Assembly: GCF_003612125.1 (NCBI RefSeq)
Contig: NZ_RAWI01000053.1
Coordinates: 1 to 35,055, forward strand
Origin: Corallococcus praedator
GTDB lineage: Bacteria; Myxococcota; Myxococcia; Myxococcales; Myxococcaceae
DNA length: 35,055 nucleotides
Direction of reading: 5' to 3'
Shown: positions 22,758-33,512 of the stretch, piece after piece
Numbering within the stretch: position 1 is the stretch's first letter
Layout of the letters: every line of letters starts with the position of its first letter
Program-made: the position numbers and the translations under genes
The notes under the pieces: generated by a model
Databases searched by the model: none
The model's input: only the letters and a program-made list of their open reading frames with translations
Told to the model about the DNA's origin: nothing

Positions 22758-23975
22758 TCAGCCCCTGCGCGGCAGGTGCACCCGGAAGGTGGTGCCTGTC
22801 TCCGCCGTGGACACCACATCCACCTGCCCCCCGTGCGCCAGGGCGATCTGGTTCACGATGAACAGGCCCAGTCCCACGCTGCGGCGCTCGGTGCCCTCCG
22901 TGGTGCCCCGGGTCATCGGCTCGAAGAGCACGGGCAGCAGCTCCTTCGGGATGGGCGTGCCCGCGTTGGTCACGCTCAGCACGACCTCCGTGGCCTCGCC
23001 GCGCGTCTCCACCTGAATGTGCGCGCTGGGGGCGCTGTACTGCACCGCATTGGTGATGAGGTTGGTCAGCACCTGCGCGACGCGATCCGGATCCCACGTT
23101 CCCCGCGCGTCCCCTTTACACACCACGTTCAGCGTGCGCTCCGGAACGGTGAGCTGCACCTCGTCCACCACCTGCTGGGTGATTTCATGCAGGTCCATGG
23201 CCTTCGGATTCACCGGCAACGCCAGGCCCGTGCGCACGTGGGTGAAGTCCAGCAGGTCCAGGATGAGGCGGTTCGCCCGGTCCGACGAATCCAGGATGCG
23301 CCGCAGCCCCCGCCGGGCCCGGTCGTCCAGGTCCGTGCGCCGCATCAACGTCGTGGCCGCCAGCGAGATGGCATTGAGCGGGTTGCGCAGGTCATGGCTG
23401 ACAATGCCCATCAGCTGCTCACGCAGGAGCGCGGCCTCGTGCGCGCTCAGCAACTGCGTGTCGCGCTCGTTCAGCACCTCTTCCTGCTCCAACTGGTAGC
23501 CCACCAGGTCCCCCAGGTGGCGGAAGACCTCCACCTTGTCCTCGGTGAGGTCCGCGGGCTTCGCGTCCAGCGCGCACATCACCCCAAAGAACTCCCCGTT
23601 GCGCCGGTACAGCGGCACCGCGATGTAGCTCTCGATGCCGTACATCTTCGGCGCGGGATGGTCCTTGAAGCGCGGATCCTGGCTCGCGTGGCTGACGACC
23701 AGCGGCGTCCCCAGGCATTGCACCGTGTTGCAGAACGTCGTGGAGATGACCAGCGTGTCCCCGACCTGCAACCCGAAGTTCATCTGGTCCAGCACCGCGC
23801 AGCACGTCCACGACTCCGGCGTCACCCGGGCCACCACCGCCAGCCGCAGGCCCGTGGTCTGGGTCAGCACCCGCAGCACCGTCTTCACCGCGTCGATGCG
23901 GCCAATGGCCTCGACGTCCGACATCAGGCTCTTCACGGGGAGGATGTTGGGATTCGCGGGAGGCAGACGGGCCAT
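22758..23975 (-). CDS. GAF-domain sensor histidine kinase
   Basis: This is a soluble kinase of 405 residues. A GAF domain covers about 25-165 (FCNTVQCLGTPLVV, SYIAVPLYRRNGEFFGVMCALD). The dimerisation domain has phospho-His194 in IVSHDLRNPLNA. The HATPase domain covers about 275-405, with the N-box LTNLITNAVQYS and the G2 box VGLGLFIV. There is no membrane segment, so it probably senses a cytoplasmic ligand or redox state through the GAF pocket; the cysteines at 58, 59, 82 and 87 are notable. No response regulator lies nearby, so it is an orphan kinase, which is common in myxobacteria. It converges with fruA, with 16 bases between stops. Confidence 0.92.
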   Translation of the reverse strand: MARLPPANPNILPVKSLMSDVEAIGRIDAVKTVLRVLTQTTGLRLAVVARVTPESWTCCAVLDQMNFGLQVGDTLVISTTFCNTVQCLGTPLVVSHASQDPRFKDHPAPKMYGIESYIAVPLYRRNGEFFGVMCALDAKPADLTEDKVEVFRHLGDLVGYQLEQEEVLNERDTQLLSAHEAALLREQLMGIVSHDLRNPLNAISLAATTLMRRTDLDDRARRGLRRILDSSDRANRLILDLLDFTHVRTGLALPVNPKAMDLHEITQQVVDEVQLTVPERTLNVVCKGDARGTWDPDRVAQVLTNLITNAVQYSAPSAHIQVETRGEATEVVLSVTNAGTPIPKELLPVLFEPMTRGTTEGTERRSVGLGLFIVNQIALAHGGQVDVVSTAETGTTFRVHLPRRG

Positions 23976-24071
23976 GGTTTTTTCTCGCGAAACTCAACTC
24001 CAGACGGAGCCCGGGCCATGCCCGGCCGATGACGGTGGTCGCCCGACACAACGACCGCCAGCACGCTGCCC

Positions 24072-24533
24072 CTAGCCGCCAGACAAGCGGCCTTCCAACG
24101 CCTCGATGGCCGCGCGGATGTGCGGGGGCACCGGCACCTTCTCGTTCGTGGCGTAGCGCAGCGTCACGACGATGGAGCCACCTCGCGTGTACACCACGCC
24201 GTCCTCCGCGCCCGCCACCGCGTGCTCGAAGGTGATGGAGGAATTGCCCACGCGCGTGACGCGCGCCCCCGCCACCAGGTTCACCGGAAACACCACCGGC
24301 CGCACGTAGTCCGCGTGCGTGTTCGCCAGGATGGGACCAATCCCGTCCACCGTCGTGTCCCTGCCCGCCGCGGACGGCCCCACCAGCCCCACCCGGGCCA
24401 TGTACGCGATGCGCGCGGACTCGAACCAGGTGAACGTGCGGGCGTTGTTCACGTGCCCGTAGGCGTCCATCTCGCTCCAGTGCACGGGGAAGGGCACGAC
24501 GACGGGGAAGTCCTTCAGGGGCGCATCCGACAT
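24072..24533 (-). CDS. Acyl-CoA thioesterase, hot-dog fold (4HBT family)
   Basis: This small enzyme of 153 residues is expected to hydrolyse acyl-CoA or related thioesters in the cytoplasm. The motif WSEMDAYGHVNN contains the family's catalytic Asp and the conserved His-Val-Asn. It is followed by a helix with the FESARIAYM sequence and then the beta-sheet part (VRPVVFPVNLVAGARVTRVG). ATG 24533 gives MSDAPLKDF, a family-typical distance from the motif. A longer in-frame start at 24599 adds 22 residues without domain content. It is divergent from the metallophosphoesterase gene, with 165 bases between. Confidence 0.92.
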   Translation of the reverse strand: MSDAPLKDFPVVVPFPVHWSEMDAYGHVNNARTFTWFESARIAYMARVGLVGPSAAGRDTTVDGIGPILANTHADYVRPVVFPVNLVAGARVTRVGNSSITFEHAVAGAEDGVVYTRGGSIVVTLRYATNEKVPVPPHIRAAIEALEGRLSGG

Positions 24534-24698
24534 GCCCCCATGCTCGCAAGGACCGTCCCACCAGGGAACGGAAACCATGCCCGCCTGCCCTCCAGGCATC
24601 CCGGGCGGACATGCTAAGCCAGGGGTGCATGGCTCTCTGGTCCGCCCTGGCGCCGCTTTTTATTCCGCAGTCCTCCTCCGCTCTGCCGGGTCCCCACC

Positions 24699-26528
24699 AT
24701 GGCGGGTGAACCCACGCGGCCCGGAGGGGCCCGTCGCGACGACACGCCCGCGCCCTGGGAGGACCCGGGCCCCCTGCCCTCGCCGCCGCACCTCGTGCGC
24801 GAGCGCGGCAGCGCCACCGCCACCAAGCCGCAGAAGCACGCGGACATGGTGCGCTGGCTGCATCCCACCCAGGTGCTGCGCACGGGCCTGGACGCGGTGG
24901 TGGCCACGGTGTTCGGCGCGCGCGCGGACCACCGGCTCATCGAAGCGGTGGTGCGGCCGCAGGCGCCCTACTTCGACTACTCGGAGGAGGCCGGCGCGGA
25001 CGGCGACCTGTGGCTCGACTACGTCTCCGACATCGGTGACGGCTGGGACTCCACCTACGCGGTGGCGCGCCTGCTGGCGCTGCCGGAGCTGAAGCTGCCG
25101 GAGGAGGACGGCAAGACGGTGCACACCACGCCGCGCGGCCGGGTGCTGGTGTTCGGCGGTGATGAAGTCTATCCGGGCGCCAGCCGCGAAACCTACGAGG
25201 AGCGCACGGTGCAGCCCTACGAGGCCGCCATGCGCCGCTCGCAGGCGCCCCACCCGGACCTGTTCGTCATCCCGGGCAACCACGACTGGTACGACGGGCT
25301 GTCCGCCTTCATGCGGCTGTTCTGCGCGCAGCGGTGGGTGGCCGGGCGAAGGACGCGCCAGAGCCGCAGCTACTTCGCGCTGAAGCTGCCGCACGACTGG
25401 TGGCTCATCGGCACGGACGTGCAGCTCAACAGCGACATCGACGTGCCCCAGGTGGAGTACTTCCGCAACGTGGCCGAGCAGATGGGCCCCAAGGACCGCG
25501 TCATCCTCTGCAACGCGGAGCCCGCCTGGATTCTCGCGGCGGCCTCGCGGCGCAACAAGGGCAGCTACCTGGAGAACAACCTGGAGTACCTGGAGGAGAA
25601 GGTGCTCGGGCGGCGCATCTGCGTGTTCCTCGCGGGCGACCTGCACCACTACCGCCGGCACGAGGACGACACCGGCCAGCACCGCATCACCGCGGGCGGC
25701 GGCGGCGCGTTCATGCACCCCACGCACGCGCCCGCGGCGCCCGTGCTGCGCGACGGCTCCACGCTGCGCAAGAGCTTCCCGGACGAAGCCACCTCCCGGA
25801 AGCTCGCGCTCAAGAATTTGTGGCTCATCCGCTACAGCCCGCTGTTCGGCCTCATCACCGGCCTGTGGTACCTGCTGCTCGCGCTGGCGGCCTACGCGGA
25901 GGTGGGAGGCCTGGGCCTGGCCCAACTGCCGGAGGTGCTGACGGCGGTGGGCAACAGCATGGTCAACCGCCCGTGGACGCTCATCCTCGGGCTGGTGACG
26001 GTGGGCGGGCTCACCGGGCTCGCGGACGCGGCGCTCGGCCGGTGGCGCGCGCTGCTGGGAGTCCTGCACGGCGCCGCGCACATCGCGGCGGCGTTCTTCG
26101 TCGCGTGGGGAGGCACCTACCTCACGGTGAGCAAGCTGGGCATCTGTCCCACGCTGATGCCAGACGGCGCGCACTGCGTGGACGGGTGGGCGCACCTGGC
26201 CGGCAAGTTCCTCTTCTCCTGTGGCTTCACGTTCGTGGGCGGCTTCCTCGTGGGCCCGTTCATCACCGGCCTCTACCTCTGGGTGTGCGTGAACTTCTTC
26301 GGCGCGCACTCCAACGAGGCCTTCGGTTCGCTCGCGCTGCCGGACTGGAAGAACTTCCTGCGCATGCGCATTGGCAAGGACGGGGCGCTGACCATCTACC
26401 CGGTGGGCCTGGAGCGCGTGCCCCGCAGGTGGAAGCCCACGGGCGCGGGGCCCCTGGCGCCCGCGTTCGACCCGGATGACCCGAAGGCCACCGAGCCGTT
26501 CCTCATCGAGCCGCCCATCCGCATCTGA
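24699..26528 (+). CDS. Membrane-bound metallophosphoesterase
   Basis: This 609-residue protein has a calcineurin-like phosphoesterase domain, residues about 100-350, with DIGDGWD, GGDEVYPGAS, PGNHDWYDG and GDLHHY. These provide metal-binding Asp, Asn and His residues. The first block is DIGD, whereas most of the family have DxH. The C-terminal half, about 370-550, has five or six hydrophobic helices, and the tail ends in a short beta-rich part. The combination suggests a membrane-tethered phosphodiesterase or phosphatase, perhaps acting on nucleotide or lipid substrates; the specificity is unknown. Start ATG 24699 is the first with codon bias. No secretion signal precedes the catalytic domain, so it probably faces the cytoplasm. 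Confidence 0.85.
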   Translation: MAGEPTRPGGARRDDTPAPWEDPGPLPSPPHLVRERGSATATKPQKHADMVRWLHPTQVLRTGLDAVVATVFGARADHRLIEAVVRPQAPYFDYSEEAGADGDLWLDYVSDIGDGWDSTYAVARLLALPELKLPEEDGKTVHTTPRGRVLVFGGDEVYPGASRETYEERTVQPYEAAMRRSQAPHPDLFVIPGNHDWYDGLSAFMRLFCAQRWVAGRRTRQSRSYFALKLPHDWWLIGTDVQLNSDIDVPQVEYFRNVAEQMGPKDRVILCNAEPAWILAAASRRNKGSYLENNLEYLEEKVLGRRICVFLAGDLHHYRRHEDDTGQHRITAGGGGAFMHPTHAPAAPVLRDGSTLRKSFPDEATSRKLALKNLWLIRYSPLFGLITGLWYLLLALAAYAEVGGLGLAQLPEVLTAVGNSMVNRPWTLILGLVTVGGLTGLADAALGRWRALLGVLHGAAHIAAAFFVAWGGTYLTVSKLGICPTLMPDGAHCVDGWAHLAGKFLFSCGFTFVGGFLVGPFITGLYLWVCVNFFGAHSNEAFGSLALPDWKNFLRMRIGKDGALTIYPVGLERVPRRWKPTGAGPLAPAFDPDDPKATEPFLIEPPIRI

Positions 26529-26560
26529 AGCACGGAGGGGCGGCCGACATGCGACGGTGA

Positions 26561-27391
26561 CTACTTCGTGTTGCCGTTCGCCTGCACGTCCGTGAGCGTC
26601 GTGACCTTCGCCGTGCTCTGGACGAGGATGCGGTCGAAGTTCACGTACGGGTAGCTGCCGCTCGGATCAATCTCCTCGGTCAGCTCCACCATGTCACCCT
26701 CGACGACCTGCGCGGCGGCGCCCAGCTGCGCCAGCTGGAAGTTCGCCCGCTCCACCTGCATGCTCCAGACACAGGCGCCGCTGAGTTCCAGGCGGTGGAA
26801 GGTGCGACGGCACGGGACGGTGCAGTAGTTGCAGTTGGCGTAGGTGCACGACGCCATACAGGCGCTGTAGCCCTGGTTCGTGCAGGTCGGCGTGATGCCG
26901 CTGATGACCCGGCCCGGCACCTGCGTGACGCCCACGTCGCCGTAGCGCACGCCACTCACGGAGGCCACGCGCTGCCCCTGCGAATACACCGTCGCCGTGT
27001 ACGTGGACTGGTCCGGCGTCGCCGCCGTGAAGGTGGCCGCATAGGACGTCCGGCCTCCTTCGGTCCGGAGGGTGGCGGTGCTGGCCGCCGCGCCTTCGGA
27101 CTCACCCGTCAGCACCGTCTGCTCCACGCCCTGGCCCGAGGGCTGGCTGCGGAAGCCCGCGCTCCAGACCGTGGACCCCTCCGTGAAGATGGCCACGCCG
27201 TCCTCGGCGGCCCCGTACGGAGACACGACCTGCAGCTCCTTCCCGTTCAGCCTCAGCTGCGCCTTCCCCATCCCACAGTGATTGATGCCATTGAAGGTCA
27301 CGCACTCCTCGGCCTGCGCCTGCGCGAACGGAAGGGCCACGACGAACAACGCGGCCAGGCTGGACTGGGCAAGACGGTTGAAAAGACGCAT
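26561..27391 (-). CDS. Secreted cysteine-containing protein of unknown function
   Basis: The 276-residue protein has a signal peptide (MRLFNRLAQSSLAALFVVAL, cleavage probably after AQA at about 26-27). The mature part begins with a conserved-looking ECVTFNGINHCGMGKAQL segment, continues in beta-strand-rich repeats, and has a Cys-rich knot at about 195-215 (CTNQGYSACMASCTYANCNY, then CTVPC). The cysteines are probably disulfide-bonded in the periplasm or outside. No family was recognised. ATG 27391 is preceded by CGGAG seven bases upstream. It lies downstream of the di-heme gene on the same strand, but 154 bases separate them, so a separate promoter is likely. Confidence 0.8.
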   Translation of the reverse strand: MRLFNRLAQSSLAALFVVALPFAQAQAEECVTFNGINHCGMGKAQLRLNGKELQVVSPYGAAEDGVAIFTEGSTVWSAGFRSQPSGQGVEQTVLTGESEGAAASTATLRTEGGRTSYAATFTAATPDQSTYTATVYSQGQRVASVSGVRYGDVGVTQVPGRVISGITPTCTNQGYSACMASCTYANCNYCTVPCRRTFHRLELSGACVWSMQVERANFQLAQLGAAAQVVEGDMVELTEEIDPSGSYPYVNFDRILVQSTAKVTTLTDVQANGNTK

Positions 27392-27545
27392 GGGGGACTC
27401 CGGAGGCGCTCCACGGGTAATCCATGGAAGCGCGCACCGGGTGTCTTCATGCGCCGTGCCATCAATCCGATTTCCAGGTCCTCAGAGGGAAGTGCGTCAA
27501 AACGGTGCAAGGCTTTGTAGCGCGTCCGGATACACAGACATGCCG

Positions 27546-28955
<1,410 letters not shown>

Positions 28956-29140
28956 GGTTCGCGCGCGGCGGGCACAAGGCCCCCCACGGTGTCACCCTAC
29001 ATGCCGCGTGCCAGAAGCCGGGGCAGCGGTTCCCCGGGCACAATGCCTGTCATGGCGTCCGATGATGCGGTGCGTGTGACATTGAAATCCACAGCCTGCG
29101 TCGAAACGTGACTTCCCAGGCTACATGGTCAAAGCTGACC

Positions 29141-30481
29141 TCAGACGTTCGACCTGGGGGGCAGCTGGGACTCCAGGACGGCCGCGGCGGGGTCCTCCGC
29201 CTCCGCCTCCGCGCTCGCGGCCCGCGACGCATCCTCCAGGAGCGGCGCGATGCCGGGCTGTTTGCGATTGAGCGTCACGTAATCCTGGAGCGCCGCGTCC
29301 AGGCCCACGTCGCGCTTCGCGCGCTCGGACAGGAACCACTTGTGCTCCAGCACCTGGCAGTAGAGCTCCGCGGTGTCCGCCGCGCGGCCCAGGTCCTTCT
29401 GCAGGCGCGACAGCGTGGGGTGGTAGCGCTCGTCCAGCCAGCGGAACGCGGCCACGCTCAGGGGCACGCTGCGGTCCAGCTTGCGCGTCAGCGTGGCCTT
29501 CATCTCCTGCATCTCGTTGAGCAGCAGGCTCGCCTGACGCTCCTCCGCGACGATGCCGGTGAGCGTGTGGAGCTGGTGCCGGTGGTACTCGCGGTCCGTC
29601 ACGATGGTGCGCATGCGCAGCTGGCTGCCCTGTCCGTTCGCCAGCAGCTCCACCTCGCCCACGGAGAAGCCCAGGTCGTTGAGCGTGCGGATGCGCTCAT
29701 GGATGCGGTAGCTCTCGTGCGGCTGGAGGATGAGCTCACGGTTGATTTCAGCCCACAGCCGCTCATAGCGCTGGCGGATGCTGGTGGCGGTCTCCTGCCA
29801 GTCCTCCAGCTCCTCGGGCAGCGCCACGCGCGCGGCCAGGTCCGCGAGTCCCCCCGCGACGTTCTCCTCCATGATCTGCAGGTCCATCTCCCGCTGGCCG
29901 GAGGAGAGCTGTTCGTGCAGCTCGGACGTCTCCGCGTCCACCGCGTACGCCTGCAATTCGCCCGCGTCGCGGCGGAAGAGCACGTTGGAGAGCGAGCAGT
30001 CGCCCCAGAAGAAGCCGCCCAGATGCAGGCGCACCAGCAGGCCCGCCATCGCGTCCAGCAGCCGCGAACGGTAGCGCTCCAGGCCCTGGTGCATGAACAG
30101 CGCGCGGTACGGCAGCGACGAGGCCAGGTATTGCGTGATGAGCACCCCGGGGCGGTCATCCGGCGCGGAGGACTCGCCACCCGCCTCCGTCTGGACCGCC
30201 AGCCCCACGGGGACCACCGACGGCAGCCGGCGCTCCTCCAGGCCGCGCAACAAGTCATACTCGCGCTGGGCCACGCGCGCGGGCGTCTCCTTGAAGGCGT
30301 AGATGGTGGCGCCGTAGCTGATGAACACCACCACGTGCCGGGACAGGCCGCGCGGCACCTCCACCACCCGGGGTGAACGCTCCGGCCACGCCTCCAGGGG
30401 CAGCTCCCATGGCAGGTCGAGGAAGTCCGGGTGTCCCTGTCGGATGTGCAGGGAGTGGAGGCGGCGCACGGGGTGGGACAT
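29141..30481 (-). CDS. DUF4032 protein with kinase-like N-terminal domain
   Basis: The 446-residue cytoplasmic protein has an N-terminal domain (about 1-190) resembling lipopolysaccharide-type small-molecule kinases: VVVFISYGATIYAFKET with a candidate ATP-binding Lys, a GGFFWGDCSLSNVLFR catalytic-loop-like element, and YAVDAETSEL in place of the metal-binding DFG. A C-terminal DUF4032 region (about 190-330) follows, with a helical end. The function of this family is unknown. ATG 30481 is chosen over GTG 30520 because MSHPVRRLHSLH is the natural beginning. The gene is divergent from the amylase gene, with 90 bases between. Confidence 0.85.
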   Translation of the reverse strand: MSHPVRRLHSLHIRQGHPDFLDLPWELPLEAWPERSPRVVEVPRGLSRHVVVFISYGATIYAFKETPARVAQREYDLLRGLEERRLPSVVPVGLAVQTEAGGESSAPDDRPGVLITQYLASSLPYRALFMHQGLERYRSRLLDAMAGLLVRLHLGGFFWGDCSLSNVLFRRDAGELQAYAVDAETSELHEQLSSGQREMDLQIMEENVAGGLADLAARVALPEELEDWQETATSIRQRYERLWAEINRELILQPHESYRIHERIRTLNDLGFSVGEVELLANGQGSQLRMRTIVTDREYHRHQLHTLTGIVAEERQASLLLNEMQEMKATLTRKLDRSVPLSVAAFRWLDERYHPTLSRLQKDLGRAADTAELYCQVLEHKWFLSERAKRDVGLDAALQDYVTLNRKQPGIAPLLEDASRAASAEAEAEDPAAAVLESQLPPRSNV

Positions 30482-30571
30482 GGCGGCCACAAGCCTACTG
30501 TCCTGGGGAGCGCGCTTCACGCGGCGCGGGCGCTGGCCGGGGTGGAACGTTCGCTGTTAGAGCTAGGGACC

Positions 30572-32239
30572 ATGCGTCCCCTCCGCGGCCTCTCCCTGTT
30601 CAGCGCGGCCCTGCTGTCGGCTTGCGCGCGCTCCTCGCCCCCGCCCACCGTCTCTCCGCCCGCGCCGGGCACCGTGACGCTCGCCGCGCCCGCGGGTGAT
30701 GGTTGGTACCGGGGCGCGGTGTTCTATGAAGTCTTCGTCCGCAGCTTCCAGGACTCCAACGGCGACGGCGTGGGCGACCTGCCGGGGCTCATCTCGCGGC
30801 TGGACTACCTGAACGACGGCAATCCGGCGACGACGGACGACCTGGGCGTGGACGCGCTGTGGTTGATGCCGGTGTTCGCGTCGCCCAGCTACCACGGCTA
30901 CGACGTCGTCGATTACGAGCGCATCCAGCCCGCGTACGGCACGCTGGAGGACCTGCAGAAGCTGTGTGACGAAGCGCACCGCCGGGGCATGCGCGTCATC
31001 CTGGACTTCGTCATCAATCACAGCAGCTCCGCGCACCCGTGGTTCGTGGAGTCGGCGTCGTCACCGCAGTCGGCGAAGCGGGACTGGTATCAGTGGCGGG
31101 CCAACAACCCGGCGTGGAAGCAGCCGTGGGACCCCGCCTTCTCGCAGACGGACACGTGGCACGAGCGCAACGGCGCCTGGTACTACGGCGTGTTCTGGAG
31201 CGGGATGCCGGACCTCAACCTCCAGACGGTCGCGGTGCGCGAGGAGGTCAAGCGCCTGGCCACGGTGTGGCTGTCGCGCGGCGTGGACGGCTTCCGGCTG
31301 GACGCGGCCCGCTACCTCATCGAGACGGGCGGCGGCGCCGGACAGTCGGACACGGCGGAGACGCACGCGTTCTGGAAGGAGTTCGCCGCGCACGTGCGCT
31401 CGGTGAAGCCGGACGCGGTGCTGGTGGGGGAGAACTGGAGCGAGACCCCGTCGGTGGCGAAGTACTACGGCTCCACGGCGCAGGTGCCGGGCGGGGATGA
31501 GCTGCCCATCAACTTCAACTTCCCGCTGTCGGAGCGGGTGCTGGCGGGCATCAACTCGGGCAACGCCGGGGGCGTGGCGTCGAAGTTCCTGGAGATGCGC
31601 AACAACTACCCGGCCGGGGTGGTGGATGCGCCCTTCCTCACCAACCACGACATGGTGCGCGTGGCGACACAGTTCTCCGGTGACACCTCGAAGCTGGGGC
31701 TGGCGGCGGCGGTGCTGCTGACGCTGCCGGGCGCGCCGTTCCTCTACTACGGCGAGGAGGTGGGGCTGGGCAACGGCGCGGCCAACAACGACGAGTCCAA
31801 GCGCACGCCGATGCCGTGGACGTCCGCGGCGGGCGGAGGCTTCACCACGGGCTCGCCGTGGTACGGCTTCTCCAGCGGGAAGGACGCGGCCAACGTGGAG
31901 ACGCAGAAGGCCGCGCCGGGCTCGCTGTTGTCGCGCTACAAGGCGCTGCTGCGCGCGCGTCAGGGTTCGGAGGCGCTGCGCACGGGCGACCTGCGCCTCT
32001 TCACACCGACGACAGGCCCGTCCGCCACGCTCGCGTTCGTGCGAACGGTGGACGACGAGCGGGTGCTGGTGGTGCACAACTTCTCCAACGCGCAGGTCAC
32101 GGCAGGGCCTTTCGACGTGGAGGGCACGGCGGTGGAGCCCCTGTTCACGGACACCGGCGTGTCGCCGCCCACGGGGGGCTCGGGGGCCTGGAAGACGACC
32201 GTGCCCGCGCGCGGCACCGGCATCTGGCGGGTGCAGTAG
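30572..32239 (+). CDS. Lipoprotein alpha-amylase family glycosidase (GH13)
   Basis: This 555-residue enzyme is predicted to hydrolyse alpha-1,4-glucans or related oligosaccharides at the cell surface. The lipobox LLSAC gives a lipidated Cys18 after a short signal peptide. The GH13 catalytic barrel includes FVINHS, the nucleophile Asp244 in GFRLDAARY, the acid/base Glu287 in VGENWSE and the transition-state Asp360 in LTNHDMVR. A small beta-domain follows to the C terminus ([11 protein letters not shown]). The start is ATG 30572 with TAGGGA just before it. The stop lies 10 bases from the stop of the converging immunity gene. Confidence 0.95.
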   Translation: MRPLRGLSLFSAALLSACARSSPPPTVSPPAPGTVTLAAPAGDGWYRGAVFYEVFVRSFQDSNGDGVGDLPGLISRLDYLNDGNPATTDDLGVDALWLMPVFASPSYHGYDVVDYERIQPAYGTLEDLQKLCDEAHRRGMRVILDFVINHSSSAHPWFVESASSPQSAKRDWYQWRANNPAWKQPWDPAFSQTDTWHERNGAWYYGVFWSGMPDLNLQTVAVREEVKRLATVWLSRGVDGFRLDAARYLIETGGGAGQSDTAETHAFWKEFAAHVRSVKPDAVLVGENWSETPSVAKYYGSTAQVPGGDELPINFNFPLSERVLAGINSGNAGGVASKFLEMRNNYPAGVVDAPFLTNHDMVRVATQFSGDTSKLGLAAAVLLTLPGAPFLYYGEEVGLGNGAANNDESKRTPMPWTSAAGGGFTTGSPWYGFSSGKDAANVETQKAAPGSLLSRYKALLRARQGSEALRTGDLRLFTPTTGPSATLAFVRTVDDERVLVVHNFSNAQVTAGPFDVEGTAVEPLFTDTGVSPPTGGSGAWKTTVPARGTGIWRVQ

Positions 32240-32249
32240 GCACGTTCCG

Positions 32250-33497
32250 TCAGACGACGGGCTGTCGCCAGGAGCGGGAGACATGGCCGTCTCCCGCTTC
32301 GGTGAACCGCCGCGCCAGCTCCGCCGCGCCGCCCCGGCCCTGCTGGAGCATCCACTTCAGCTCCGACGGGAGCAGCGCCTTCACGGTCACCAGCCGCACG
32401 TCGCCTCCGGGCACCGGGAAGCGCGCGGGCAGGGAGTCCGTCGCCATGCCCAGCAGCACCGCCGCGCGCCCTTCCTGGGTGAGCAGTGTTTCGGGCAGGT
32501 GCGTCCCGGCCACCTCCATGGACAGGGTTCCGCGCTCCAGCGCGCCACGCAGCTTCTCGTGGCCCGCAAGCTCGTTGCCCACGCGTTCGAGCAACTGCAC
32601 CAGCCAGCTCTTCTCCAGGTCCGGCAACGGCTCCGGCGTCTCCATGGCGAGCTCGAACCCGAAGCCTGCGGTGGGCCGGTCCAGGATGTCCGCGAAGGGG
32701 GCGGACAGGCCGTCCGTCACCACCAGCGTGTTTCCTGAAGGGCGGCGGATGACCCGCCACGCCTGGCTTCCCGCGGGCCAGTCACCGCCCAGGACCATGG
32801 AGATAACGGACCCCGCCTCCAGCGTGCCCAGCCCACGCCAGAAAGACTCACGGGCAGCTTGCGCCTGATCCCACAGTTCACGGCGCTTCTTCGTCTCCGC
32901 GCGCATCACGGGGTCGACGGTGCTGGGACCGGTCACCTCCTTGAACTTCGCACCCGTGATGCCTGCGCGTTCCATCGCCTCCTTGATGTCCTCGGACACA
33001 ATGAGAGCGACATCCCATTCCGAGGGACGGAACACCTTCGCATCGCCCACCTTCGACGGGTCGATGCGCATCCCGTAGAGCGAAAAAAAGGTTCCAACCT
33101 TCTCCGGGAAGCCGTCCTCTTCCTTCCAGTAATTCACCTCCTCCGAGGCTTCGACGTCGACGCAGGCAATCGCGCGGGTGGCATTGAGAATGAAGTACGG
33201 ACCGGAGTGGGAGTCGACCTCGACAGGAATCAGCTCCACGCCCTCAGGAGCCAGCTCCTTGAAGAGGGACGCCACTCTGGCATGGACGACGGGAGTGCCA
33301 AATGCAGCGTGCGAGAAGTCGCGCGCCTTCCCCTCGAGACTCAGAGGAAAGCGGACTTGCCCCGTGAAGTGCGCCGGTGCCCCTCTTGTGAACTGCCAGG
33401 GATCATCGAGTTCTCGTCCCTCAGAGTCCAGGGGATGTCCCAGGCACCAGAAGCCTTCAGCTACATCTTCGGCAAGATCAAAGTATCGCACTGCCAT
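32250..33497 (-). CDS. Immunity protein: Imm11-like domain fused to SUFU domain
   Basis: This 415-residue protein probably neutralises the upstream AHH nuclease toxin. Residues about 1-195 resemble the Imm11 (DUF1629) immunity family: MAVRYFDLAEDVAEGFWCLG, YFILNATRAIACVD, and WDVALIVSEDIKEAMERAGI. Residues about 215-400 match the suppressor-of-fused (SUFU) fold that is widespread as an immunity domain (GFGFELAM, LLERVGNEL, VTVKALLPSEL). Two immunity domains in one protein may reflect broad or dual protection, or fusion of neighbouring immunity genes. ATG 33497 follows the toxin stop by 15 bases, with AAGG eight bases before it, so toxin and immunity are co-transcribed with the toxin first. 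Confidence 0.85.
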   Translation of the reverse strand: MAVRYFDLAEDVAEGFWCLGHPLDSEGRELDDPWQFTRGAPAHFTGQVRFPLSLEGKARDFSHAAFGTPVVHARVASLFKELAPEGVELIPVEVDSHSGPYFILNATRAIACVDVEASEEVNYWKEEDGFPEKVGTFFSLYGMRIDPSKVGDAKVFRPSEWDVALIVSEDIKEAMERAGITGAKFKEVTGPSTVDPVMRAETKKRRELWDQAQAARESFWRGLGTLEAGSVISMVLGGDWPAGSQAWRVIRRPSGNTLVVTDGLSAPFADILDRPTAGFGFELAMETPEPLPDLEKSWLVQLLERVGNELAGHEKLRGALERGTLSMEVAGTHLPETLLTQEGRAAVLLGMATDSLPARFPVPGGDVRLVTVKALLPSELKWMLQQGRGGAAELARRFTEAGDGHVSRSWRQPVV

Positions 33498-33512
33498 GGA
33501 GCACCTTCTGCG

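Noticed and set aside
27440-27470. Sigma-54 promoter on the minus strand upstream of the secreted Cys-rich gene
   Set aside because: TGGCACG is present, but the -12 part reads ATGAA in place of TTGCA, so the essential GC pair is missing.
29127-29140. GGTCA/TGACC hairpin at the end of the DUF4032 gene as a terminator
   Set aside because: The stem is only five bases and no T-run follows in the direction of transcription.
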